In this document: positions 7,259 through 15,924 of the stretch, piece after piece
Layout of the letters: the number at the start of each line of letters is the position of its first letter
Numbering within the stretch: position 1 is the stretch's first letter
Source: Gemmatimonadaceae bacterium
GTDB lineage: Bacteria; Latescibacterota; UBA2968; UBA8231
Direction: 5' to 3'
NCBI GenBank assembly: GCA_026706075.1
Contig: JAPOZM010000119.1
Span: 1-59,354, forward strand
Length of the DNA: 59,354 nt
The notes under the pieces: generated by a model
What the model saw: only the letters and a program-made list of their open reading frames with translations
Database searches by the model: none
Told to the model about the DNA's origin: nothing
Made by a program: the position numbers and the translations under genes

Positions 7259-9112
7259 TCAGAGGGTCTTGAGGCGGCAGGTCATGGCTGCGTTGGCCGC
7301 CGCCTCGTCGGTGAGGGCCGCGTCGCGGCAGACGAGCAGGTCGTCGCGGCCGAGCCCGAGGGACCGCAGGCTCTCCGCCTTCACCTCGCTGTCCAGGCAG
7401 AGGTGGAAGGACTGGTCCCGCTCCTCGTCGGTGAGGCGGTAGACGGTGTTCTCCCCGGTCCCGTCGAGGCGGGTGACCCGGCCGTCGAGGCCGAAGCCCT
7501 CCTTCAGCGCCACCTCGAAGAGCACGTCCATCGGCTGCCAGCCGTCGACCAGGGGGTCGACGAACCGCTCCAGGGCGCTCTCGTACTCCTCCGGGTCGCC
7601 CGTCTCCCTGGCGGGCCAGCTGCGGAAGCTGCTCTCCGCGAGTCGGAACAGCCGGAAGCCGGGGTCCTCCGCCTCGCCGCCGGCGGGAGGGCCGCCTTTC
7701 TCCCGCAGCCGCGCCATGCCGCGGCGCAGGCGCTCGGCGCAGATCTCGGCGATGGTGCCCAGTCCCTCCGCCTTCGCCGCCGACTTCTGGCCCGTCGGCT
7801 CGGGCAGCTGCACCAGGACCCACCGCCGCCGGCCGCCGTCCTCGCGGTTCAGCTCCATCACCGCCTGCCCGGTGGTCCCCGAGCCGGCGAAGAAGTCGAG
7901 GACGATGTCCTCCGGCCCGGTGGCGATGGCGCACAGGTGCTTGACAAGCCGCACCGGCTTGGCGCGTTCCAGGACCTCGGCCCCGAAGAGGGCGGTGAGG
8001 TCCGTCTTGCCGGTGCGCGTGCGCCCGAAGCGCCGGTCCACCAGCAGGCTGCGCGGCCTCGAGCCCTCCTTCTCGTAGTTGCGGGTGTACACGTGGGGCC
8101 ACCGGAAGACCAGCTCGCCGCGGCGCTCCTCCACCCTCTTCCGGGACCAGCGCCAGCGCGCCACCTTGCGCCGGGGGTCGGCGTGGGGCACACGGTAGGT
8201 CCTGCCGTCGGGCCCCTCGATGGGGAAGTCCAGGCTCTCCTGGTATCCGAGGCTCGGCTTGTCCAGCCGGTCGAGGCTGTAGCGCCGGCCCTCCTCGTCG
8301 GTCCGGTTGTAGCGCGTCGCCGCGGTGGCCCCCCGGTCCGGGAAGAGGGCCGCCGGCCGCGACCGGGCGTAGGCGAGGATGTACTCGTGATCGACGACGA
8401 TCTCCTTCGCGTCCGACCCGCCCCCGGACTTCTTCTTCCAGATCAGGTCGGCCACGAGGTTCTCCTCGCCGAAGATCTCGTTCAGGAGCAGCTGCAGGTT
8501 GTGGCGCTCGTGCTCGTCGATGGAGACGAAGATGATCCCGTCGTCGCGCAGCAGCTGGCGGGCGAGGAACAGCCGCGGGTACATCATGCTCAACCAGGCC
8601 GAGTGGAAGCGGCCGGAGGTCTCGGGGTTGCTGGTGAGCAGGTTTCCCTGCTGGTCGCTCTGCCCGGTGAGCTGCAGATAGGGGCCCAGGGGGTCGGCGT
8701 AGTCGTCGGGGTAGACGAACTCGCCGCCGGTGTTGTACGGCGGGTCGATGTAGATCATCTTCACCCGCCCGGCGCAGGCCTTGTAGAGGAGCTTGAGGGC
8801 CTCGAGGTTGTCGCCCTCGATGAGGAGGTTGCGCGCCGTCTCGAAGCCGACCGACGCCTCCGGCGCCGGCGCCAGGGAGGCGCGCGTCGGCACCCGCAGC
8901 AGCCGGATCGCCTCGCCCTTGCCGGCCCAGGTGAAGGCGTAGCGCTCGGGGCCTGCTTCCACTGCCTCGCCCAGCGCCTCCCGCAGCCGTTCGAGGTCGA
9001 GGCGGCCTTCGCGGAAGGCCTCGGGGAAGAGCGCCCTCAGGGACTCGAGCCGCTCCTGGGCCGGCGGGGTCGACTGGCGGCGCACCCTTTCCGGCCGGCC
9101 GCCGGGAGACAC
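7259..9112 (-). CDS. mod: Type III DNA methyltransferase Mod subunit
   Basis: 617 residues from a GTG that shares its G with the TAG stop of the upstream enolase-family gene (TAGTG); a second in-frame GTG at 9085, behind GGAAAGG, would give 608 residues. The beta-class order is seen: DPPYNTGGEF (motif IV, about 123-132) first, a target-recognition region in the middle, then FAGSGTTGQAV (motif I, SAM binding, about 405). DPPY implies N6-adenine or N4-cytosine methylation; type III Mods are usually m6A. It forms the modification and recognition subunit with Res downstream. Coding frame continues far upstream on this strand but only as an out-of-frame shadow of the enolase gene. Confidence 0.92.
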   Translation of the reverse strand: MSPGGRPERVRRQSTPPAQERLESLRALFPEAFREGRLDLERLREALGEAVEAGPERYAFTWAGKGEAIRLLRVPTRASLAPAPEASVGFETARNLLIEGDNLEALKLLYKACAGRVKMIYIDPPYNTGGEFVYPDDYADPLGPYLQLTGQSDQQGNLLTSNPETSGRFHSAWLSMMYPRLFLARQLLRDDGIIFVSIDEHERHNLQLLLNEIFGEENLVADLIWKKKSGGGSDAKEIVVDHEYILAYARSRPAALFPDRGATAATRYNRTDEEGRRYSLDRLDKPSLGYQESLDFPIEGPDGRTYRVPHADPRRKVARWRWSRKRVEERRGELVFRWPHVYTRNYEKEGSRPRSLLVDRRFGRTRTGKTDLTALFGAEVLERAKPVRLVKHLCAIATGPEDIVLDFFAGSGTTGQAVMELNREDGGRRRWVLVQLPEPTGQKSAAKAEGLGTIAEICAERLRRGMARLREKGGPPAGGEAEDPGFRLFRLAESSFRSWPARETGDPEEYESALERFVDPLVDGWQPMDVLFEVALKEGFGLDGRVTRLDGTGENTVYRLTDEERDQSFHLCLDSEVKAESLRSLGLGRDDLLVCRDAALTDEAAANAAMTCRLKTL

Positions 9113-10257
9113 TAGATGTACCCGGTGGAACCGTCGGGCCGGATGGGGCAGGTGCGCTGCCAGTGGATGTACTGGTCGCCGCTGACGGCCTCCTCGTTCA
9201 CCTCCACGCCGAGGCCGGGGCGGTCCGGGCGCAGCTCGAGGTACCCGTCCTTCGGCAGGTAGGGCTCGTCGACCCAGTCGTTCCAGCCGCTCTCGGTGGG
9301 CAGGAGGTACTCCAGGATCTTGAAGTTGTGGCTGGAGGCCGCGAAGTGGACGTTCACCGCCGTGGCCAGCGGCCCCATGGGGTTGTGGGGCGCCACGCTC
9401 ACGTAGTGGGCCTCGGCGATGGCGGCGATCTTGCGCATCTCCAGCAGGCCCCCGCAGATGCAGATGTCGGGCTGGATGATGTCGGCGGCGTTGGCGGCGA
9501 TCAGGTCGAGGAACTCGAAGCGCCCGTAGAGGCTCTCGCCGGTGGCCAGGGGCACCCGCATCTGCTCGCGCAGGCGCTTCCACTGGGGGATGTGCTCGGG
9601 CCGCAGGGGCTCCTCGTAGAACAGGGGGTCGTACGGCGCCAGGGCGTCGGCCAGCTGCAGGGCCCGCACGGGCTCGAAGATCTTGGCGTGGGGGTCGAAG
9701 GCGAACTCCCAGTCCTCGGGGGTGTTGACGCGGATCTCCTCGAAGTAGGCGGCCGCCGTCGAGCAGACGCGGCCCCAGCGGCTGGCGTCCGGCGGCAGCT
9801 GGTAGGGGCTGGTCTTGAAGGCGGTGAAGCCGTGCTCCTCGTTCAGCCTGTGGGCCTGCTCGGCCGCCTCCTTGCCGTCGCGCCCGCCGATGCCGCGGTA
9901 GACCCGCACCCGGTCGCGCACCGACCCGCCGAGGAGCATGTAGACCGGCAGTCCCGCCGCCTTGCCGGAGATGTCCCACAAGGCGTGGTCGAGGGCCGAG
10001 ATCGCCGGCAGGCCCACACCCCCGGGGGGGAAGCGGAACTCCTGCATCAGCTTCATCATGATGTACTCGATGCGCCGCGGGTCCTCGCCGCCGATCAGCT
10101 CGAAGAGGTAGTCGGCCACCGGCTTCACGGAGAGGTCGGGTCCGGTCGAGTAGGCCTCGCCCCACCCGTAGAGGCCCTCGTCGGTCTCGACCTTGATCAG
10201 GGCGCGGGGGCGGTTGCCGAAGCGGGCGACGAAGGTCTTGATGGCGGTGATCTTCAC
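9112..10257 (-). CDS. Enolase-superfamily sugar-acid dehydratase (galactonate dehydratase-like)
   Basis: 381 residues from a GTG behind GGAGAA. N-terminal capping domain, then an (alpha/beta)7-barrel of the mandelate racemase/muconate lactonizing superfamily. Visible ligands and catalytic residues: FDPH (D188, H190), FYEEP (E215/E216), ATGES (E241), IIQPD (D264) and APHNPMGP (H291). The D-x-H at the end of strand 3 plus a His near 291 is the layout of D-galactonate and D-mannonate dehydratases rather than of mandelate racemase (KxK). The likely reaction is dehydration of an aldonic or uronic acid to a 2-keto-3-deoxy acid. It lies 17 bases after the GH88-like gene, which fits uronate/aldonate catabolism. 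Exact substrate uncertain. Confidence 0.88.
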   Translation of the reverse strand: MKITAIKTFVARFGNRPRALIKVETDEGLYGWGEAYSTGPDLSVKPVADYLFELIGGEDPRRIEYIMMKLMQEFRFPPGGVGLPAISALDHALWDISGKAAGLPVYMLLGGSVRDRVRVYRGIGGRDGKEAAEQAHRLNEEHGFTAFKTSPYQLPPDASRWGRVCSTAAAYFEEIRVNTPEDWEFAFDPHAKIFEPVRALQLADALAPYDPLFYEEPLRPEHIPQWKRLREQMRVPLATGESLYGRFEFLDLIAANAADIIQPDICICGGLLEMRKIAAIAEAHYVSVAPHNPMGPLATAVNVHFAASSHNFKILEYLLPTESGWNDWVDEPYLPKDGYLELRPDRPGLGVEVNEEAVSGDQYIHWQRTCPIRPDGSTGYI

Positions 10258-10274
10258 GTGGATTCTCCAGTCGG

Positions 10275-11651
10275 TCAGGCGAAGAAGGTCGGATAGGCGC
10301 CGCCCTCCGCCTCGCGGCGGATCAGCAGCACCAGCTCCATGGTGTGGTAGTCGCCCCACATGCACGACTCGCCGCAGGGGATCCGGCGGCCCCGGGGCAC
10401 GTGGTCCCAGCCGTTGGGACGGTGGTAGATGGCGTGCAGGGTGATCCCCTGGTGCCGGCTCGAGGCCGCCAGGTAGGGCTCCTGCAGCAGGGCCGCGGCG
10501 ATCGTGAAGGCGGCGGATCGGTAGCGGTTGCCGCGCCGGCTGGACCCCTTCTTCAGCAGGTAGTTGCCGAGGCGCAGGTAGCCCTGGGCGCAGATCGCGG
10601 CGGCCGAGGCGTCGAGGGGTTCCACGTCGTTGAAGGGGTCGGAGGGCTGGTGGGCGTAGTCCCCGAAGGCGGCGACGCCCGGGGCGCCCGTGTCCCAGAA
10701 GGGGACGCCGTCGGCGAAGCTGTGGTCGATGTGGAACTCCGCCGCCGCCAGGGCCGCCTTCTCCATCGCCGCCACGAGGTCCCGCTTCTTCACCCCGAAG
10801 GGCTGCAGCTGCGCCGGCCGCACGGTGCGGAAGAACTCCAGCAGCTCGGCGTAGCCGCACAGGATCCACGAGAGGCCGCGGGTCCAGGTGGTGAACGGCG
10901 AGTACCCCTGCTGGGTGCTGGCGCAGCGGTACTGGCCGTCGTTGGTGTTGAAGATCGACTCGTGGGCGACGCGGCCGCTCACGTCCCAGGCGTCGCGGCC
11001 CTCCCCGTAGTAGACGTTGAAGCGGGCCGTGGTCAGGGCGTGCTCCACGGCCCGGCCGAGGAGGTTGACGGGGCGGTCCCCCTCGCCCATGAGCACGTGG
11101 CCCAGACGGTCGGCGAGACAGAGGATGCGCAGGGTGCGGATCGTGTCGGAGAACAGGGAGTGGGGGCCGTTGAAGGAGTGGATGAAGCCGGTGCCGGCAG
11201 CCGTGGGCGTCCAGCGCGCCGCCTGCACGGCGCCGGAGAGCTTGACGGCCAGCTCGTAGAGTTGCAGCTCCCGCGGGTCGTGGGAAACGCGGCCCTCGAG
11301 CATCAGCCGCCGCAGGTTGCCGTAGGTGGAGAGGTTGTTGAAGCCGTGGTCGTGGACGCCCACGTGGGAGACATGGGGCGCCATGCGCTCTACCGTGCGA
11401 TTGCGGCCGAGCTCGAGGAAGCGCCTGTCGCCGGTCATGTCGAACTGCAGCAGGGCGCATCCGTACTGGAAGCCCTGGGTCCACTCCGTCCACCCGCGGG
11501 TGGTGTAGCGGCCGGCCTGCGTGTACACCGGGGCGCCGGCGGCCGGGTCCCAGCTGCGCTCGATGGAGAGGATCTTGCGGCCGCTGCACTCCAGGAAGCG
11601 GTCGGTGGCCGCGGTCAGGCTCTCGGGGGTGATGTCCGCGTCGATTCGCAT
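10275..11651 (-). CDS. GH88-like unsaturated glucuronyl hydrolase
   Basis: 458 residues from ATG 11651 (the frame opens 23 codons earlier, but with poor coding character). The protein looks like an (alpha/alpha)6 barrel. Family-88 hallmarks are visible: VHDHGF with D101, FSDTIRTLRIL with D169 (positions matching the two catalytic Asp of UGL), TQQGYSPFTTWTRGLSW, LDASAAAICAQGYL, and the terminal HRPNG...CMWGDYHTMEL. UGL enzymes hydrate the 4,5-unsaturated uronic acid left by polysaccharide lyases. No signal peptide is visible, so it is probably cytoplasmic, acting on imported oligosaccharides. The adjacent enolase-type dehydratase supports a uronate pathway. Confidence 0.8.
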   Translation of the reverse strand: MRIDADITPESLTAATDRFLECSGRKILSIERSWDPAAGAPVYTQAGRYTTRGWTEWTQGFQYGCALLQFDMTGDRRFLELGRNRTVERMAPHVSHVGVHDHGFNNLSTYGNLRRLMLEGRVSHDPRELQLYELAVKLSGAVQAARWTPTAAGTGFIHSFNGPHSLFSDTIRTLRILCLADRLGHVLMGEGDRPVNLLGRAVEHALTTARFNVYYGEGRDAWDVSGRVAHESIFNTNDGQYRCASTQQGYSPFTTWTRGLSWILCGYAELLEFFRTVRPAQLQPFGVKKRDLVAAMEKAALAAAEFHIDHSFADGVPFWDTGAPGVAAFGDYAHQPSDPFNDVEPLDASAAAICAQGYLRLGNYLLKKGSSRRGNRYRSAAFTIAAALLQEPYLAASSRHQGITLHAIYHRPNGWDHVPRGRRIPCGESCMWGDYHTMELVLLIRREAEGGAYPTFFA

Positions 11652-11749
11652 GCTGCGAAGAATAGCCGCGGAGACCGCCCCCCGCACGTCATCCCCGGGA
11701 GCCCGCCCGCCGCTTGACACCCGCCGCGCGCCGGGTGTGGTTTGCGCCC
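11652..11749. promoter_or_regulatory. Divergent intergenic region, weak promoter candidate
   Basis: 98 bases between the divergent GH88-like and aldo/keto reductase genes. A perfect TTGACA (11714-11719) reads toward the reductase, but the position 17-18 bases downstream has no convincing -10 box (GTGGTT). Transcripts in both directions must start here or be very short-leadered. No strong Shine-Dalgarno precedes either ATG. Confidence 0.3.
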
Positions 11750-12685
11750 ATGGATCGCCGCGACTTCCTCAAGGCCGCCTCCGCCGCCGGACTCGCCCTC
11801 GGCGCCGGCCCCGCCTGGTCCGGCCCCGGCCGCGTGCCCCGCCGGCCCCTGGGCGCCACCGGCGTCTCGGTGTCCGTCGTCGGCCTCGGCGGCATCACCG
11901 TGAGCGGCCGCGGCGAGGCCGAGGCCCGCGGCATGGTGGACCGCGCCTTCGAGCGCGGCATCGACTACGTCGACGTGGCCCCCACCTACGGCGACGCCGA
12001 GCAGCTCCTGGGCGCCGCCCTCGAACCTCACCGCGAGCGCTGCTTCCTGGCCGGCAAGACCAACAAGCGCACGGCGGCGGAGGCCGGTCCCGAGCTGGCC
12101 TCCTCCCTGGACCGTCTCCGCACCGATCGCCTCGACCTCTACCAGCTCCACGCCCTGCGCAGCCGCGAGGACGTGGAGACCGCCTTCGGCGCCGGCGGCG
12201 CCATCGAGACCCTGCGGCAGGCCCGCGAGGCCGGCACCGTGCGTTTCCTCGGGTTCTCGGCCCACAGCGTCGAGGCCGCGCTGGCGGCGATGGACCGCTT
12301 CGCCTTCGACACCATCCTGTTCCCCGTGAACCGCGCCCTGTGGTCCGCCGGCTTCGGCCCCCAGGTCGTGGCCCGGGCCGTGGACCAGGGCGTCGGCGTC
12401 CTCGCCCTCAAGAGCCTGGCCCGGGGCCGCTGGCCCGCGGGCGTGGAGCGCTCCCGGCCTACCTGGTACGAGCCCCATGCCGATCCGGGGCAGATCCGCC
12501 GCGCCGCCGCCTTCACCCTCTCCCGGGGCGCCGCCTCGCTGCTGCCGCCGGGCGACCCCGAGCTGTTCTGGCCCGCCGTCGACGCCTGCACCGCCCCGGC
12601 CGAGGCGACGCCCTCGGCCGCGGAGGAAGACCGGCCCGAGGCCGGCGCCGGCGATCCCCTGTTCCGCTACCCGGCCTGGTCCTGA
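11750..12685 (+). CDS. Tat-exported aldo/keto reductase
   Basis: 311 residues. The N-terminus MDRRDFLKAASAAGLALGAG is a classical twin-arginine signal with a hydrophobic core, so folded export is predicted. The mature part begins RRPLGATGVSVSVVGLGG, the aldo/keto reductase start. The catalytic tetrad is seen as D75 and Y80 (DVAPTYG), K103 (AGKTNK) and H134 (YQLHAL). The reaction would be NAD(P)H-dependent carbonyl reduction. The C-terminal 40 residues are Pro/Ala/Glu-rich and unlike the family. AKRs with Tat signals occur in several environmental phyla and are often uncharacterised. Gene order suggests co-transcription with the ThDP enzyme 11 bases downstream. Confidence 0.88.
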   Translation: MDRRDFLKAASAAGLALGAGPAWSGPGRVPRRPLGATGVSVSVVGLGGITVSGRGEAEARGMVDRAFERGIDYVDVAPTYGDAEQLLGAALEPHRERCFLAGKTNKRTAAEAGPELASSLDRLRTDRLDLYQLHALRSREDVETAFGAGGAIETLRQAREAGTVRFLGFSAHSVEAALAAMDRFAFDTILFPVNRALWSAGFGPQVVARAVDQGVGVLALKSLARGRWPAGVERSRPTWYEPHADPGQIRRAAAFTLSRGAASLLPPGDPELFWPAVDACTAPAEATPSAAEEDRPEAGAGDPLFRYPAWS

Positions 12686-12696
12686 GGGGACTCGCG

Positions 12697-14331
12697 ATGA
12701 ACGGCGCCGATGCCCTCGTGGCGGCCCTGCAGGCCCACGGCGTGACCTGGATCTCCACCCTCTGCGGCCACGGCCTCAACGAGATCTTCGGCGCCTGCGG
12801 GCGCGCCGGCCTGCGGGTGGTGGACACCCGCAACGAGCAAACCGCGGCCTACGCCGCCGAGGCCTGGGGGCGGCTGAGCGGCGGCGTCGGCGTCTGCGCC
12901 GTCAGCTCCGGGGTGGCCCACGCCAACGCCCTCACGGGAGTGGTGAACGCCCACTTCGACGGCTCCCCCATGCTGCTGGTCACCGGCTCCGGGCCCCTGA
13001 GCACGGCGGGCCAGGGGCACTTCCAGGACTTCGACCAGGTGGCGATGGCGCGGCCGGTGTGCAAGTACGCCCGCGCCCTGGACCGCGCCGACCGCGTGCC
13101 CGAAATCGTCCACGAAGCCCTGGCCGCGGCCGTTTCGGGACGGCCGGGGCCGGTGCACCTCACCTTTCCCATGGACGTGCAGACGGAGGCCCTCTCCGAA
13201 GCTCCGTCAACGGCGCTCGCCCCCGTGGAGGACCGCCTGCCGTCGCCGGCGCCGGAGGCCGTGCGCCGGGCGGCGCAGCTGCTGGCCGAGAGCCGGCGGC
13301 CCCTGATCGTCGCCGGCAGCGGCGTGTTCTACGGCGGCGCCGGCCGCGACGTGGCCGACTTCGCCGCGGCCTGGGCCGTCCCCTGCGTGGTGCCGATCTG
13401 GGACCGCGGCTCGGTGGCCGAGGCGCGGCCCGAGTACCTCGGCGTCGTCGGCGCCGCCAGCGGCGGCCCCGCGCTGCTGCAGGACGCCGACCTCGTCCTC
13501 ATGCTGGGGGCGGCCGCCGACTACCGCGTGGGCTACCTCCAGTCGCCGGCCCTGCGGGCCGATGCCGCCGTGATCCGCGTCGACGTCGACCCCGAGCGGC
13601 TGCACCACATGGACCGCGCCGACCTGTCGGTCCTGGCCGGTCCCGCCCCCTTCCTCGAGGCCCTGGGGGACGCCTGCGCCGCCGCCGGGACCCCCGGCTT
13701 CGAGGAGTGGCTGGCCGAGACGCGCCGCCGACGGGACGAGTTCGACTCCTCGGTGCGCGCGAACCCCGCCGCCGGCGCCCTGCGCGACTCGGGGCTCACC
13801 GGCCTGGAGGTCTGCGAGGCCGTGGCCGCGGAGGCGCCGGAGGAGGCCGTCCTCATCGCCGACGGCGGCAACATCGGCCAGTGGTTCCACCAGACCCTCG
13901 GCAGCCGCCGCTACCCCGGCACCTGGCTCACCTGCGGCGCCAGCGGCGTCGTCGGCTACGGCGTCGGCGCCGCCATGGGGGCGCGCCTCGGGTTCCCCCG
14001 CCGGCCGGTGGTCCTGCTCTCCGGCGACGGCGCCGCCACCTTCAACCTAACCGACCTGGAGTGCGCCGCCCGGCAGGACCTGCCCTTCGTCATGATCGTC
14101 GCCGACGACGAGGCCTGGGGGATCACCCTCTCCGGGGACCTGCGCGCCTATGGCGAGCCCCGGAGCAGCGGCCTCGGGCCCTTCGACTTCGCCGCCGCGG
14201 CCGAGGCCTGCGGTGCCCTGGGGGCCCGCGTCGAGGAGACGGACCATCTGCGCGAGGCCCTGCGCCAGGGCCTCCGGGAGTCGCGGCCGGTGGTGCTGCA
14301 CGTACCCATCCGCGGAGGCCTGCCCGCATGA
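12697..14331 (+). CDS. Thiamine diphosphate enzyme, acetolactate synthase-like
   Basis: 544 residues with the three-domain POX/ALS layout: an N-terminal Pyr domain with catalytic Glu (TRNEQTAAY, E47), a central domain from about 190 to 330, and a C-terminal PP domain with GDG near 443 (LSGDGAATFNLTDLECA). The ThDP motif normally ends in Asn-Asn; here the segment reads VADDEAWG, so the Mg-binding Asn position is Asp. No FAD-binding features distinguish it as ALS. It could be a decarboxylase, a carboligase or an acyl-CoA lyase of the family. ATGA overlap couples it to the O-methyltransferase. Substrate unknown. Confidence 0.85.
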   Translation: MNGADALVAALQAHGVTWISTLCGHGLNEIFGACGRAGLRVVDTRNEQTAAYAAEAWGRLSGGVGVCAVSSGVAHANALTGVVNAHFDGSPMLLVTGSGPLSTAGQGHFQDFDQVAMARPVCKYARALDRADRVPEIVHEALAAAVSGRPGPVHLTFPMDVQTEALSEAPSTALAPVEDRLPSPAPEAVRRAAQLLAESRRPLIVAGSGVFYGGAGRDVADFAAAWAVPCVVPIWDRGSVAEARPEYLGVVGAASGGPALLQDADLVLMLGAAADYRVGYLQSPALRADAAVIRVDVDPERLHHMDRADLSVLAGPAPFLEALGDACAAAGTPGFEEWLAETRRRRDEFDSSVRANPAAGALRDSGLTGLEVCEAVAAEAPEEAVLIADGGNIGQWFHQTLGSRRYPGTWLTCGASGVVGYGVGAAMGARLGFPRRPVVLLSGDGAATFNLTDLECAARQDLPFVMIVADDEAWGITLSGDLRAYGEPRSSGLGPFDFAAAAEACGALGARVEETDHLREALRQGLRESRPVVLHVPIRGGLPA

Positions 14332-14984
14332 CACGGACGACCCATCCCGATCTGGAGAGCTACCGTCTCGACCTGTTCGTCGACGAGGACGAGGTCCTGC
14401 GCAGCGTCATGCCCGAGGCCACGGCGGCCGGGGTCCCCGGGATCTCGGTGAGCGCCGACGCCGGCAAGGTGCTGCACCTGCTGGCCCGCGCCGTGAACGC
14501 CCGCCGCATCCTCGAGTTCGGGGCTCTGGCCGGGTACTCGGGCATCTGGCTGGCCCGGGCCCTGCCCCCCGGCGGCCGGCTGATCAGCCTCGAGGTGGAG
14601 GAGAAGCACGCCGACCTGACCCGGCGCAACTTCGAGCGCGCCGGCGTCGCCGACCGCGCCGAGGTCCGTCTCGGGCCGGCCCTGGAGACGATGGCCTCAG
14701 TCGAGCCGGAAGGGCCCTTCGACCTCGCCTTCATCGACGCCGACAAGGAGAACTACCCCGGCTACCTGGACTTCTCCCTGCGGCACGTGCGCGACGGCGG
14801 GCTCATCATCGCCGACAACGCCAACGGCCACGGCCACGCCCACGAGGTGCTGGAGCCCGGCGACGGCCGCCGCGGCATCCAGACCTACAACCGCCGGGTC
14901 GCCGAGGACCCGCGGCTGGTGTCGCACATCCTCCCCGTGGGGGGGTGGCTGGCGGTATCGGTGGTCGGCCGGCGGGAGGGCTGA
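14328..14984 (+). CDS. Class I O-methyltransferase (COMT/CCoAOMT-like)
   Basis: 218 residues starting within the ATGA overlap with the ThDP gene stop. SAM-binding motif ILEFGALAGYSGIWLA is near 64-78 and the metal/catechol motif FIDADKENY near 134-142, with DNA in IIADNAN; these are the marks of Mg-dependent caffeoyl-CoA/catechol-type O-methyltransferases. The family average is about 220 residues, so it is complete. It acts in the cytoplasm on small hydroxylated substrates. Tight coupling suggests it modifies or follows the ThDP enzyme product, but no pathway is evident. It ends 17 bases from the convergent thioredoxin-TPR gene. Confidence 0.88.
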   Translation: MTRTTHPDLESYRLDLFVDEDEVLRSVMPEATAAGVPGISVSADAGKVLHLLARAVNARRILEFGALAGYSGIWLARALPPGGRLISLEVEEKHADLTRRNFERAGVADRAEVRLGPALETMASVEPEGPFDLAFIDADKENYPGYLDFSLRHVRDGGLIIADNANGHGHAHEVLEPGDGRRGIQTYNRRVAEDPRLVSHILPVGGWLAVSVVGRREG

Positions 14985-15001
14985 AGGCCGGGGCGGGTCC
15001 C

Positions 15002-15898
15002 TCAGTACAGGATGCGGTAGAGGCGCTGGGGGTAATCGGCCACAGCGGGGTGCTGGCGCCCCAGCAGGTGGAAGACGGAGACCATGGCGTCCTTGGCGGC
15101 CCCGTCCCGGAAGTTGCGGTCCTTCTCCACCACGGCGAACCACTCCCGCAGGGCGGTGTCGTAGTCGCTGGCGGCGGCGGCGCAGCAGCCCACGAGGTAG
15201 CGGGCCTCCACGTCGTCCGGATCTGCGAGCAGGCGCTCGGCACAGGCCCGGGCGCCGCCGGCGCCCTCACAGGCGGCGCTCAGCTCCAGGTGGTGCAGCA
15301 GCGCCCGCCCCTGCTCCCACTCGGGGGTCCCCTGCTCGATGCGGTCCACGAGACTGCGGACGGCTTCTTCGCCGGCGTCCTGCAGAAGGCGGACGCGGGC
15401 CATGCCCAGCAGGCCGGGGCCGCTGGTCTCGTCCTCGCGCAGGACCTCGGAGAACAGGTGCTCGGCGGAGGCCACGTCGCCCAGCTCGAGCTGCTGGCGG
15501 GCGGCGTCGGCCAGGTCCCCCATCTCCTCGGTCGGCGTCGGCGGCGCGTCGGGTACGTGGCGGCGCAGGATCTCCTCCACCTGCTCCCGGGGCAGGGCGC
15601 CGGTGAACTCGTCGGCCAGCTGCCCGTTCTTGACGATCTTGACCGCCGGGATGCTCTGCACCCGGAAGGCCATGGCCAGATCCTGGTTGGCGTCGATGTC
15701 GACCTTGGCCAGCACCACGTTCGGTCCCATGGCGGTGACCGCGTCCTCCAGGATCGGTCCCAGGGTCTTGCAGGGCCCGCACCACTCGGCCCAGAAGTCG
15801 ACGACCACGACCTTGTCCCGCGATCCCTGAAGGACGACCTGCTCGAAGTTGGTGGCGTCGACCTCGACGACGCTGCCGCCGGAGGGCTGGATCTCCAT
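15002..15898 (-). CDS. Thioredoxin-TPR protein (YbbN/CnoX-like)
   Basis: 298 residues from an ATG with AAGGAG eight bases upstream; the frame upstream of it has no supported start. A thioredoxin domain (about 10-120) carries a canonical WCGPC (C40, C43) and the cis-Pro block IPAVKIV, so it is probably redox-active, unlike E. coli YbbN (SxxC). The C-terminal 170 residues are helical TPR-like repeats (GDVASAEHLFSEVL, DDVEARYLVGCCAAA). YbbN/CnoX proteins are cytoplasmic holdase-redox chaperones working with GroEL and DnaK. It reads convergently to the methyltransferase gene. Confidence 0.88.
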   Translation of the reverse strand: MEIQPSGGSVVEVDATNFEQVVLQGSRDKVVVVDFWAEWCGPCKTLGPILEDAVTAMGPNVVLAKVDIDANQDLAMAFRVQSIPAVKIVKNGQLADEFTGALPREQVEEILRRHVPDAPPTPTEEMGDLADAARQQLELGDVASAEHLFSEVLREDETSGPGLLGMARVRLLQDAGEEAVRSLVDRIEQGTPEWEQGRALLHHLELSAACEGAGGARACAERLLADPDDVEARYLVGCCAAAASDYDTALREWFAVVEKDRNFRDGAAKDAMVSVFHLLGRQHPAVADYPQRLYRILY

Positions 15899-15924
15899 GC
15901 TGTGCTCCTTCGTTTCCGCTGGAT

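Noticed and set aside
5575..7272. 565-codon open frame opposite res
   Set aside because: Also codon-aligned with the res gene; no plausible domain, while res shows all helicase motifs.
7259..10165. A 968-residue Mod starting inside the enolase gene
   Set aside because: The first 350 residues are Arg/Pro-rich shadow text of the enolase-family gene. The homology begins only after 9112, where a GTG with stop overlap is found.
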